From the NCBI GenBank assembly GCA_035471785.1, contig DATIPQ010000088.1, positions 1-33,092 on the forward strand: a stretch of 33,092 bases of DNA, written 5' to 3'. Source of the DNA: Acidobacteriota bacterium. Lineage in GTDB: Bacteria > Acidobacteriota > UBA6911 > RPQK01 > DATIPO01. A program made the position numbers and the translations under genes. The notes beneath the pieces are model-generated. The model searched no databases, was not told the DNA's origin, and saw only the letters and a program-made list of their open reading frames with translations. This document shows, one piece after another, positions 24,168 to 31,610 of the stretch (position 1 is the first letter of the stretch; every line of letters begins with the position of its first letter).

Positions 24168-24827
24168 ATGGGCTCATTGCTTGAATCGCTTTTCGGCAGC
24201 GGACAATCGGAATTCCTCGACATTTGCTTCAGCGAATTAGGCGAGATGGTGGAGCAGTCGGCCAAGATGTACGACCTGGCTCTGGCGGCCCTTCTCGATA
24301 ATCAAGACCTCGACAAAGACCTGGAGGAGATGGACGACGTGGTCGACGAAAAGGAAGCGGAAGTGCGTCGCCGCATCGTCGAGCACCTGGCCATCAATCC
24401 CGCCAAGGACCTGGTGGCTACCCTTCTGCTGGGCAACATGGTCAACGACGCCGAGCGGCTGGGAGACTACTCGCGCGGTCTGGCCGAGCTGATTCCTCTG
24501 GCCCGCTCGCCCCGTCAAGGACCATTCGCCCAACGGCTCAAGGATCTTTCCAGCCAACTGCGTCCGCTCTTCCCACGCACCATCGAGGCTTTCAAGCACG
24601 ACCACCCCCGGCAGGCCCAAGAAGTGATGGCTGATTGCCGAAAGATGAAGAGCCGTTTTCTCGACTACACCAACGAGGTGGCGTCCAGCGACCTGAGCGC
24701 CGACATGGCCGTGGTCTATGCCTCGGCTTCCCGCATGATGCGGCGCACCAGCTCGCATCTGAGCAATCTGGCATCAGCCGTCTGTCTGCCCTATCACCAG
24801 ATCAGGCGCGACGACGAAGACGCCTAG
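24168..24827 (+). CDS. PhoU-like phosphate regulatory protein
   Basis: 219 residues, nearly all helix, with PhoU-family features in two three-helix units: DLDKDLEEMDDVVDEKEAEV with the acidic metal-binding type of motif, and the repeat unit around NMVNDAERLGDYSRG (E/DxxxD). ATG 24168 follows GGAGGA closely. It is cytoplasmic and probably controls the Na/Pi symporter encoded just before it. The family is clear; whether it acts on transport or on a two-component system cannot be seen, and no phoR/phoB is in the window. Confidence 0.88.
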   Translation: MGSLLESLFGSGQSEFLDICFSELGEMVEQSAKMYDLALAALLDNQDLDKDLEEMDDVVDEKEAEVRRRIVEHLAINPAKDLVATLLLGNMVNDAERLGDYSRGLAELIPLARSPRQGPFAQRLKDLSSQLRPLFPRTIEAFKHDHPRQAQEVMADCRKMKSRFLDYTNEVASSDLSADMAVVYASASRMMRRTSSHLSNLASAVCLPYHQIRRDDEDA

Positions 24828-24833
24828 GCCGCG

Positions 24834-24876
24834 CAACTTCCAACTCTCAAAGGCCAACTCCCAAGGCGGAACAACC
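24834..24876. repeat. Degenerate AACTnCCAACT-type intergenic repeat, copy 1
   Basis: The sequence repeats short units such as AACTTCCAACT and CCAACTCCC. Related text occurs at 29832-29873 and, inverted, at 31455-31483. Such low-complexity intergenic units look like a dispersed family. Confidence 0.4.
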
Positions 24877-24896
24877 GGTGGCGGCCGGCGGTGCGG

Positions 24897-24926
24897 TTGA
24901 CAGCGGCGCCTTCACAACGCCATCAT
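24897..24926 (+). promoter_or_regulatory. Probable sigma-70-type promoter of the ATPase-GGDEF pair
   Basis: TTGACA (24897-24902) and CATCAT (24921-24926) are 18 bases apart; the start codon of the ATPase gene is 40 bases further on, behind AAGGAG. Confidence 0.5.
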
Positions 24927-24966
24927 TTCGGGTTAAGCCTTGATATGACGACCAAGGAGATTAGCG

Positions 24967-25572
24967 GTGAATATGTACCTTAAAATATTGTCGCACCCAA
25001 TTTTCAACAACCTGGGTTTCCACATGCCTATGATCGTCGACCTGTCGCATCCCCTCATCCTCCTCACGGGAGAGAACGGCTGCGGAAAGTCGACTTTGCT
25101 GCACTCGATGTACTATTCCTTTCGGGGGGAGGAGGTCCCCAATTACGTCTACAAGACCTCCATTCCCGAGATCGAGGGTCAGAAGGTAGTTCTCTTCGAT
25201 GCCGAGCAGCACAATCCCCGCAACAACCTGGATGCTTTGGAGGTCGACGAGCAGGCCCGCGAGTTCTTCGAGACCGCCAGCCACGGCCAGGTCATGCTTC
25301 ACCTCTTCCAGGAGACCTTTCCTTCCTTGCCAGACAAGACGGTGCTGCTGCTGGACGAGCCTGAAATGGCCCTCAGCGTCTCCAACCAGAGGCGCATCCT
25401 CAAAATGCTCAAAGAGCTGGTGGACGATAAGGACATGCGCATCGTGGCTGCCACCCACTCACCCGTCCTCATCGACAATCCCGAGACCTACGTGATCGAC
25501 CTGGACAAGCACATCAACCGCAACGAGCTGCGCACCGACATGGCCGTGCCGGGTCAGAGCCAGATTCACTGA
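24967..25572 (+). CDS. Small stand-alone ABC/AAA-type ATPase
   Basis: 201 residues. GTG 24967 is chosen because AAGGAG (24954-24959) is 7 bases before it; ATG 24973 is too far away. It has Walker A GENGCGKST, a Q-loop-like region, Walker B VLLLDEPEMALS and the H-loop ATHSP of ABC-type AAA_21 ATPases, but no signature-rich helical insert of an ABC transporter and no membrane partner beside it. It resembles the ATPase part of OLD/RecF-like or uncharacterised 'AAA family' proteins. The GGDEF gene follows 33 bases downstream, probably in one transcript. A nuclease or toxin partner is not seen, so the function is open. Confidence 0.8.
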   Translation: MNMYLKILSHPIFNNLGFHMPMIVDLSHPLILLTGENGCGKSTLLHSMYYSFRGEEVPNYVYKTSIPEIEGQKVVLFDAEQHNPRNNLDALEVDEQAREFFETASHGQVMLHLFQETFPSLPDKTVLLLDEPEMALSVSNQRRILKMLKELVDDKDMRIVAATHSPVLIDNPETYVIDLDKHINRNELRTDMAVPGQSQIH

Positions 25573-25605
25573 CAGCGGGTGAAGCGCCGCGAGGGAGCCT
25601 AGCAG

Positions 25606-26682
25606 ATGGCCGACGCCGCCCAACTTCTGCCCGCCGAAATCAAACGCCGAGAACTGCAGGCCTACGGGCGGCGACTCGCCGAGATCGAGTGGCTGATGAT
25701 CGTCCTGGTGCTGCTGCACCTGCAACTCACGGGGTGGCCCGGATCGGCGGGTGCGGCTTGGGCTCTGGTGGGGCTGGCGGCCTTCGTACTGGCCTTTCAC
25801 TACCTGGGATTGCAGCGCCTTTACGGAAAGAGCTGGCCTCTGCTGCTCGACATTGCGGCCATGGGCCTCTTTTCCAGCGCCATCATCTTCATGACCGGGG
25901 GCGTGTTCAGTCCTCTATTGGCGCTCTATTTTCTGGTGGTGGGCGCGGCTGCCCTGGTGCTGCCCCAGTGGGCGGCCTTTTCAGTCACCGCGGTGCTTAC
26001 CCTGACGGCCCTGGCGGGCGGCTGGCAGGAGGCCCGCGTCGACCGCCAGGCGCTGGCGGTGCTGGCGGCCCATCTCTTCGCCCTCTGGCTGGTGGCCTTT
26101 CTCACCGCCCGCCTTTCCCGCGAAAAGCACAGCGCCCGCAGGCGCGTCCACCTGCTTTCGCGGACCGACGACCTGACGGGGCTGTGGAACATGCGCATGT
26201 TCAGCGAGCAGGCTGAGCAAGAGCACCGTCGCTCCCAGCGCTACCGGCGACCCTACTCCATCGCCATGGTGGACGCCGACGACCTCAAGCCGGTCAACGA
26301 CCGCTACGGCCACAGTGTGGGCAGCCGTTTCATCTGCCATCTGGCTTCTCTCTTGCGCAAACACTTGCGGGCCAGCGACCTGGTGGCGCGCTTCGGCGGG
26401 GACGAGTTCGTCATTCTGCTGCCCGAGACCGACAAGAAGGGAGCCATCGAGGCCATGCAGCGCGTGCGTCAGCGCGTGGCCGGTCATCCCCTGCAACTGC
26501 CCCAGGCCAGCCTGGATATATCGGTCAGCATCGGAATCGCCTCCTATCCCCTCCACGCCGATTCCCACCAGCAGGTCCTTCAAGTCGCCGACCAGGCCCT
26601 CTATTGCAGCAAGCGCGCCGGCAAGAACCGCATTACCTACGGCTTGCCGGACTCGCCCGAAGAGCGTGAAGTTCCGCGGTGA
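25606..26682 (+). CDS. Membrane diguanylate cyclase (GGDEF)
   Basis: 358 residues. Five or six hydrophobic helices (about 25-175) form a membrane sensor part with no recognised ligand domain. The GGDEF domain follows: SRTDDLTGLWNMR, VDADDLKPVNDRYGH and the active site ARFGGDEFVILLP, with SIGIASYP and ADQALYCSKRAGKNR near the end. The inhibitory I-site RASD stands exactly five residues before GGDEF, so the enzyme is likely product-inhibited. It makes cyclic di-GMP from two GTP on the cytoplasmic side. It lies behind the ATPase gene and ends 9 bases before the convergent phosphodiesterase gene. Confidence 0.93.
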   Translation: MADAAQLLPAEIKRRELQAYGRRLAEIEWLMIVLVLLHLQLTGWPGSAGAAWALVGLAAFVLAFHYLGLQRLYGKSWPLLLDIAAMGLFSSAIIFMTGGVFSPLLALYFLVVGAAALVLPQWAAFSVTAVLTLTALAGGWQEARVDRQALAVLAAHLFALWLVAFLTARLSREKHSARRRVHLLSRTDDLTGLWNMRMFSEQAEQEHRRSQRYRRPYSIAMVDADDLKPVNDRYGHSVGSRFICHLASLLRKHLRASDLVARFGGDEFVILLPETDKKGAIEAMQRVRQRVAGHPLQLPQASLDISVSIGIASYPLHADSHQQVLQVADQALYCSKRAGKNRITYGLPDSPEEREVPR

Positions 26683-26691
26683 ACTCGATCC

Positions 26692-27543
26692 TCACCACTT
26701 GAGATCGACCCACAGCGGCCGATGATCGGAAGCCGAGACATCGCCTTCCACTTCGGCCTTGGCGGCCTCTACCCCCCTGAGCCAGATCCAGTCCAACTTC
26801 ATGCGCACGAAGATATAGGCCCGAAAGGTGTTTTCGTCTCCAGCCAAGGGACAGGTGAAGCCGGCCGCCTCCATGAGTTCGAACATGGTCTGAGTATGCT
26901 CTTTGGCGAAGGTGTTGAAGTCGCCCAGAATGACGGTGGGGATGTCTTTGTAGCGGGCGGCATCCTCCAGCATGCCCTCGATTTGGCGGGCCCTTTCCTC
27001 AGCCGAGATGCGCGTTTCGAGGTGGGTCGTGTAGACCCTCAAGGGGCGTCCGCCCACGTCGACGGTGGCTCCCAGGCTGATGCGGCGGCGTCCGCCGGGT
27101 CCTTCAACCGGAAGCAGCACCCGGCTGACCTGGGAAAGGGGAAAACGGCTCAGGATGGCCAGTCCGCGTACACCGCCGCCTTCGTCATGGGCCAATTCGG
27201 CGGCGTAGGCGAAGTGCATGTTGAGGTGGCGGGCCAGCAGCCGTCCTACATGCTCATTGTCCGAGCCCTGGTGAAAGCGGTTGACTTCCTGCAGCGCCAG
27301 CACCAGGCTTTCGCTCAGGCGCGGATGCGACTTCAGCACCTCGGCAATTTCCTCGATGCGGTGGCCCGGCGGTCCGTGCAGGTTGTAGCTGAGCAGGCGC
27401 AGCCGATCGGGGCTGAGCGGCGCCACGCCGGAGGCGAAGCTCCCCTCCTCGATCAAGGGCTCCAGCGCTGAGCCGTCCTGGGCGCGGGCGGCTCCGGCGA
27501 GAGAAAGAAACAGCGCCCACACGACCGCCAGTCTTATCCGCAT
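26692..27543 (-). CDS. Secreted endonuclease/exonuclease/phosphatase-family protein
   Basis: 283 residues with a signal peptide (RIRLAVVWALFLSLAGAARA/Q). EEP-fold motifs are complete: LLSYNLHG, ALQEVNR (metal-binding Glu), VYTTHLETR, ILGDFNTF (catalytic Asp/Asn), KLDWIWLRG and SDHRPLWVDL (catalytic Asp-His). This metal-dependent family hydrolyses phosphodiesters of DNA, RNA, inositol phosphates or sphingomyelin; export rules out a chromosomal repair role here and suggests nutrient scavenging or lipid cleavage. It is convergent with the GGDEF gene and divergent from mtnA, so it stands alone. Confidence 0.87.
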   Translation of the reverse strand: MRIRLAVVWALFLSLAGAARAQDGSALEPLIEEGSFASGVAPLSPDRLRLLSYNLHGPPGHRIEEIAEVLKSHPRLSESLVLALQEVNRFHQGSDNEHVGRLLARHLNMHFAYAAELAHDEGGGVRGLAILSRFPLSQVSRVLLPVEGPGGRRRISLGATVDVGGRPLRVYTTHLETRISAEERARQIEGMLEDAARYKDIPTVILGDFNTFAKEHTQTMFELMEAAGFTCPLAGDENTFRAYIFVRMKLDWIWLRGVEAAKAEVEGDVSASDHRPLWVDLKW

Positions 27544-27620
27544 CCTTTCATCTTACCGGACGTGCCTCTGCCAAGCGTCCACTACCACTTTGAGGCGATT
27601 TGCACTATCATTCCAGCGCT

Positions 27621-28742
27621 ATGTCATACAACGTGAAGACCATCGAATGGAGCGACCAAGGCGTCGTCATGATCGATCAACGCCTGCTTCCAGGCGAAGA
27701 GATCTATAACACCTACAGGACACCCGAGGAAGTGGGCCAGGCCATCAAGTCGATGGTCATCCGCGGCGCGCCGGCCATCGGGGTGGCGGCGGCCATGGGC
27801 ATCGCCCTCGGGGTACGCAACCTGACCAGCAAGGACAACCTCGAGGAAGAGTTCCAGCGCATCTGCCAAGCCGTCAACACCCGTCCGACCGCCCGCAATC
27901 TGCTTTGGGCCGTGGAACGCATGCAGGCCCTCTTCCAGGACATCAAAGAAAAGCCCCTGAAAGACATCCAGGAGGCCTTGCGCGAAGAGTCCATCGAGGT
28001 GCTGCGGGAGGACATCGAGATCAACCGCCGCATGGGGCACTACGGGCAGGAATTGCTGGCTTCCGACACCCGGGTGCTGACTCACTGCAACGCCGGAGCC
28101 CTGGCCACCGGCGGCTATGGAACGGCGCTGGGGGTGATCAGGGCGGCCGTGGAGTCGGGCAAGAACATCAGCGTCTTCGCCGACGAAACCCGTCCTTTTC
28201 TGCAGGGCGCCCGCCTCACCGCCTGGGAGATGATGAAAGAGAACATCCCCTGCGATCTCATCACCGACAATATGGCCGGCTACTTCATGCAGCACGGAGA
28301 GGTGCAGGCCGTAGTGGTGGGAACCGACCGCACCGCCGCCAACGGAGACGTGGCCAACAAGATCGGGACCTACTCGGTGGCCGTGCTGGCCAAGGAACAC
28401 GGCATCCCCTTCTACGTGGCCGCACCCACCTCCACCATCGACCTGCGCACCCCCACGGGCAAGGAGATCGAGATCGAGCAGAGGGACATCCGCGAGGTCA
28501 CCGACATCAACGACAAGCGCGTGGCCCCGGCGAACATCGGGGTGCGCAATCCGGCTTTCGACGTGACCCCCAACCACCTGGTGACGGCCATCATCACCGA
28601 GGAAGGCGTGGCGCGCGCCCCCTACATTCAGTCGCTGGCGGAAATGGTTTCGAGGGCCCAGGAACGGCGGCGGGCCGGCAAAGGCGGGGCAGCCCGGCCA
28701 GCGGCTGAGGTACAGGGGGCCGGCGGCGCTTCCGAAGCATGA
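27621..28742 (+). CDS. mtnA: S-methyl-5-thioribose-1-phosphate isomerase
   Basis: Converts methylthioribose-1-phosphate to methylthioribulose-1-phosphate in the methionine salvage pathway. 373 residues from ATG 27621; a TTG 21 bases upstream is less likely. Family motifs: [13 protein letters not shown], the catalytic cysteine in [35 protein letters not shown], and the catalytic aspartate in [19 protein letters not shown]. Its stop overlaps the tsaD start (ATGA), so both are translated together. No other methionine-salvage gene is present, so it may also serve a scavenging route such as the MTA-isoprenoid shunt; that cannot be judged here. The last ~25 residues are Ala/Gly-rich and probably disordered. 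Confidence 0.93.
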   Translation: MSYNVKTIEWSDQGVVMIDQRLLPGEEIYNTYRTPEEVGQAIKSMVIRGAPAIGVAAAMGIALGVRNLTSKDNLEEEFQRICQAVNTRPTARNLLWAVERMQALFQDIKEKPLKDIQEALREESIEVLREDIEINRRMGHYGQELLASDTRVLTHCNAGALATGGYGTALGVIRAAVESGKNISVFADETRPFLQGARLTAWEMMKENIPCDLITDNMAGYFMQHGEVQAVVVGTDRTAANGDVANKIGTYSVAVLAKEHGIPFYVAAPTSTIDLRTPTGKEIEIEQRDIREVTDINDKRVAPANIGVRNPAFDVTPNHLVTAIITEEGVARAPYIQSLAEMVSRAQERRRAGKGGAARPAAEVQGAGGASEA

Positions 28743-29827
28743 TCGTCCTGGGCCTGGAATCGAGCTGCGACGAGACGGCTGCCGCCCTGCTGCAGGAAGG
28801 CACCCGCATCCTCTCCAGCGCGGTGGCCTCGCAGATCGACGTCCATCACCACTACGGCGGGGTGGTTCCGGAACTGGCCAGCCGCGAGCACGTCGACAAC
28901 ATCGTGGTGGTCGTGCAGGAGTGCTTCCGCCAGGCCGCCCGAGAGGGGCGTCCGCTGGGTTTCCAAGACCTCGACGGCATCGCCGTGACCCGCGGACCGG
29001 GACTGATGGGGGCCCTGCTCGTTGGACTGGCTTACGCCAAAGGCCTGGCCTATGCCCTCGACATTCCCCTGCTGGGCGTCAACCACCTGCAAGGCCATCT
29101 GGCCAGCATCTTCCTGGAGCACCCCAAAGCCGAACTCCCGGCCCTGGCCCTGGTTGTTTCCGGCGGCCACACCAACCTCTATTACTTGAAGGAGGGAGGG
29201 GGAGAAGAAGCGCGGGAAGGCGGCCAAGCGGCCGGCTTTCAGTCCGAGTTGCTGATCCGCACCCTGGACGATGCCGCCGGAGAGGCGCTGGACAAGCTTT
29301 CCAAGCTGCTGGGGCTGGGCTATCCGGGCGGACCCGTCATCGAGCGGCTGGCCGGCCGCGGTAATCCCCAGGCAGTCCGCTTCACCCTGCCCAAGATCGG
29401 CGACGGCAGCCACTCCTTCAGCTTCAGCGGACTCAAGACGGCTGCCCTGCGCCACGTCAAGCGCCAAAAGTTGACGCCCCTGACTGCCGACCAGGCCGAC
29501 GACCCCGAGAAACTGCCCAAGTCGGTTCTCGACCTGGCGGCCAGCTTTCAGAAAGCCGTGGTCGACCAGTTGCTGGACCGCCTCCAGCATTTCCTCTCGG
29601 GACGCCGGGTCCGTTCCGTCCACATCTCAGGCGGAGTCTCCTGCAATTCCGAATTGCGCCGGCGAGCCCGCAGCCTCTTTCAACAGCGCGGACTGCCCGT
29701 CTACTTCCCCTCTCCGCCCCTGACCACAGACAACGCCGCCATGATCGCCGCCGCCGGATACCGCCGCCTGGCCGCCGGCCAGCGCGACGACTGGAACCTC
29801 AAAGCCAATCCCAGCCTGCGCCTCTGA
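28739..29827 (+). CDS. tsaD: tRNA N6-threonylcarbamoyladenosine synthase catalytic subunit
   Basis: Transfers the threonylcarbamoyl group to A37 of tRNAs that read ANN codons. 362 residues with [26 protein letters not shown], the metal-binding [49 protein letters not shown], and the C-terminal [12 protein letters not shown]. Start ATG 28739 overlaps mtnA. Between [10 protein letters not shown] and TLDDAAGE lies a Gly/Glu-rich insert (about residues 155-170) that makes this loop longer than usual. An essential housekeeping gene; partners TsaB, TsaC and TsaE are not in the window. Confidence 0.94.
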   Translation: MIVLGLESSCDETAAALLQEGTRILSSAVASQIDVHHHYGGVVPELASREHVDNIVVVVQECFRQAAREGRPLGFQDLDGIAVTRGPGLMGALLVGLAYAKGLAYALDIPLLGVNHLQGHLASIFLEHPKAELPALALVVSGGHTNLYYLKEGGGEEAREGGQAAGFQSELLIRTLDDAAGEALDKLSKLLGLGYPGGPVIERLAGRGNPQAVRFTLPKIGDGSHSFSFSGLKTAALRHVKRQKLTPLTADQADDPEKLPKSVLDLAASFQKAVVDQLLDRLQHFLSGRRVRSVHISGGVSCNSELRRRARSLFQQRGLPVYFPSPPLTTDNAAMIAAAGYRRLAAGQRDDWNLKANPSLRL

Positions 29828-29831
29828 GCCG

Positions 29832-29873
29832 CAGGCAATCCCCAACCTGCAAACTCCGAACCGCAAAATTCCG
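29832..29873. repeat. Degenerate AACTnCCAACT-type intergenic repeat, copy 2
   Basis: Units such as CCCAACCTGCAAACTCCGAAC resemble the copy at 24834 and the inverted copy at 31455. It fills most of the gap before the next promoter. Confidence 0.35.
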
Positions 29874-29881
29874 GCCTCCTC

Positions 29882-29910
29882 TTGACAAATATTTTTTTCT
29901 AGAAAATAAT
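29882..29910 (+). promoter_or_regulatory. Strong promoter with palindromic operator, leaderless
   Basis: TTGACA (29882-29887), 17 bases, then AATAAT (29905-29910). The ATG at 29918 is only 7 bases after the -10 box, so transcription should begin at or next to the start codon (leaderless mRNA; no ribosome-binding site is seen). Between the boxes lies the perfect palindrome TTTTCTAGAAAA (29895-29906), overlapping the -10: a likely binding site of the HTH protein encoded here. The AT-richness stands out from the surrounding GC-rich DNA. Confidence 0.65.
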
Positions 29911-29917
29911 AATCTTC

Positions 29918-30565
29918 ATGAACACGGCACCAGCAGACGTAGAATGCATTTCAGAGGTCCAGCGGGCGGGGGTCTTGTTGCAGCCTTTGCGGCTGGAGAT
30001 CTTGTGCCGGGCCCGCACTCCCCAATCAGCGGCGGCCATCGCAGAGCAGATGGGTCTGCCCCGTCAGAAGGTCAACTACCACGTCAGGCAGTTGGAAGAG
30101 GCCCGCTTCTTGCGCCGGGCCGGCCGGCGCCTCAAGCGCAACCTGGTGGAGCAGCGCTATCAGGCCACCGCCCGCGCCTACGTGCTGGCGCCCCAGGTGC
30201 TGGGTCCGCTTAAAGCATTGCCCCAGGAGGAGCAAGACCGTTTCAGCGCCGGCTATCTGCTGGCCCTGACCAGCCAGGCCCAACAGGATCTGAGCGTCCT
30301 TATGGAGGCCGCGGAAAAAGAAGGAAAACGCCTGCCGACCTTGTCCCTTTCGGCTTCCATCCGCTTTCGCGATCCGCGCCAGCGGCAGCAGTTTACCGAG
30401 GCCTTGCAGGATGCCGTAACCGAAGTGATCGGGCGCTTTACGGCTCCCGACCGAGCCCCCGACGGCGGCCCCGGCCAGGGCCGTCCATACCGGCTTTTCC
30501 TGGGCTGCCACCCGGCGCCGCCGGTGAAGCCCGCCAAGACCAACCAAGCAAAGGATCAACCATGA
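29918..30565 (+). CDS. ArsR-like helix-turn-helix transcription regulator
   Basis: 215 residues. The winged helix-turn-helix lies at about residues 15-90: LLQPLRLEILCRARTPQS, then AAIAEQMGLPRQKVNYHVRQLEEA as the recognition part, as in ArsR-type repressors. No cysteine metal site is visible in it. The C-terminal ~120 residues (LSVLMEAAEKEG... FTEALQDAVTEVI) are helical and may bind the ligand or the partner protein. Its stop overlaps the SRPBCC start by ATGA, so the pair is coupled; repressor-SRPBCC pairs of this type are common. The promoter palindrome suggests autorepression. The tail after residue ~170 is Pro/Gly/Lys-rich. Confidence 0.8.
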   Translation: MNTAPADVECISEVQRAGVLLQPLRLEILCRARTPQSAAAIAEQMGLPRQKVNYHVRQLEEARFLRRAGRRLKRNLVEQRYQATARAYVLAPQVLGPLKALPQEEQDRFSAGYLLALTSQAQQDLSVLMEAAEKEGKRLPTLSLSASIRFRDPRQRQQFTEALQDAVTEVIGRFTAPDRAPDGGPGQGRPYRLFLGCHPAPPVKPAKTNQAKDQP

Positions 30566-31389
30566 GCAACGGCCAAAAGCAGAAAGAACGCATCGTAGAG
30601 CAGGAGATCACGACTTCGGCCTCACCCCGGCGGGTGTGGAAGGCCTGGACCGATCCGGACCACATTTCCAACTGGTTCGTGGACCGGGCCGAGGGCGAGC
30701 CTCGGGAAGGAACCGTCTTCACATGGTGCTTCGACGAGTTCGGAATGGAGATCCCTTATCAGGTGGTGGAAGCCGATCCCGAGAGGCGTTTCGTCCTCGG
30801 CTTTGAGCACGAGCAACGCAGCGGACTGCTGGAAATCGACATCAGCAGCCAGGGCGGGGTCACCAAGCTGCGTCTGGTCAACTCGGGATTCGCCGAGGGC
30901 GAGAGCTGGGAGGATGAATACGAGGGCATCGATTCGGGCTGGCGCATGGCCCTGGCGTTGATGCGCCATTACCTGGAGCGGCACTACGGGCAAAGCAAGC
31001 GCAACTTCATGGCGGCCCGGCCCAGTCCGCTGCCCATTCCCCAACTGCCTCCCTTTCTGCGCCGGCAGCAGCATCTGCAGGAATGGCTGATCGACTCAGG
31101 CCGGATCGGAGAGTTGGGCCAGGCTTGCAAGTTGGGTCTGAAGGGCGGACGCGCACTCAGCGGACGCGTATTGGCCGACAGCGGACGCGAGATCCAGCTT
31201 TCCTGGGATGAAATCGACGGCGCCCTGGCGCTGAAGTGCTTCTCGGCCGGCCCCGGCCGCCCCATGGCGGGCCTTCACGTCGTCAGTTGGAGCCTCTCCG
31301 AGTCCGCCATGCAGGACTTGCGAAAGGAATTGGAGCCGATCCTGGACCGCCTCTCACAGTACCTCAGCGCTTCTGCCGCGGGCGCTTAG
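30562..31389 (+). CDS. SRPBCC (AHSA1-like) protein with second C-terminal domain
   Basis: 275 residues. The N-terminal ~145 residues are a START/AHSA1-like fold: EQEITTSASPRRVWKAWTDP, then WFVDRAEGEPREG, EIPYQVVEADPERRFVLGFE and GWRMALALMRHYLERH. AHSA1-type proteins bind hydrophobic ligands in a deep cavity. The C-terminal ~110 residues (LSGRVLADSGREIQL through MQDLRKELEPILDRL) look like the end of a second such domain, making it longer than the ~150-residue single-domain members. It overlaps the regulator gene by four bases. A ligand-sensing or detoxifying role with that regulator is likely; the ligand is not known. Confidence 0.8.
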   Translation: MSNGQKQKERIVEQEITTSASPRRVWKAWTDPDHISNWFVDRAEGEPREGTVFTWCFDEFGMEIPYQVVEADPERRFVLGFEHEQRSGLLEIDISSQGGVTKLRLVNSGFAEGESWEDEYEGIDSGWRMALALMRHYLERHYGQSKRNFMAARPSPLPIPQLPPFLRRQQHLQEWLIDSGRIGELGQACKLGLKGGRALSGRVLADSGREIQLSWDEIDGALALKCFSAGPGRPMAGLHVVSWSLSESAMQDLRKELEPILDRLSQYLSASAAGA

Positions 31390-31454
31390 CCAGCAGGCGG
31401 TCGACAGGCGCATCGGATCAGCTCCCTTGCTTCAACGCACTCTTCGCGCCTGGC

Positions 31455-31483
31455 AGTTAGCTTTGGAAGTTGGCAGTTGCACA
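31455..31483. repeat. AACTnCCAACT-type intergenic repeat, inverted copy 3
   Basis: GGCAGTTAG, GGAAGTTGGCAGTTGC read on the other strand as GCAACTGCCAACTTCC, matching the units at 24834 and 29832. Confidence 0.4.
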
Positions 31484-31610
31484 GCCTAGTCGACAGCTCT
31501 TTCGGGTGCTACCATTGAAGCGCTCTCAAGCATTCTGATGTGAGCGAAACCGGGACTCGGCTTCCGGGCTTGCCGAACCGGTTCTCTCTTAAGGTGTCCG
31601 AAGGAGAATC

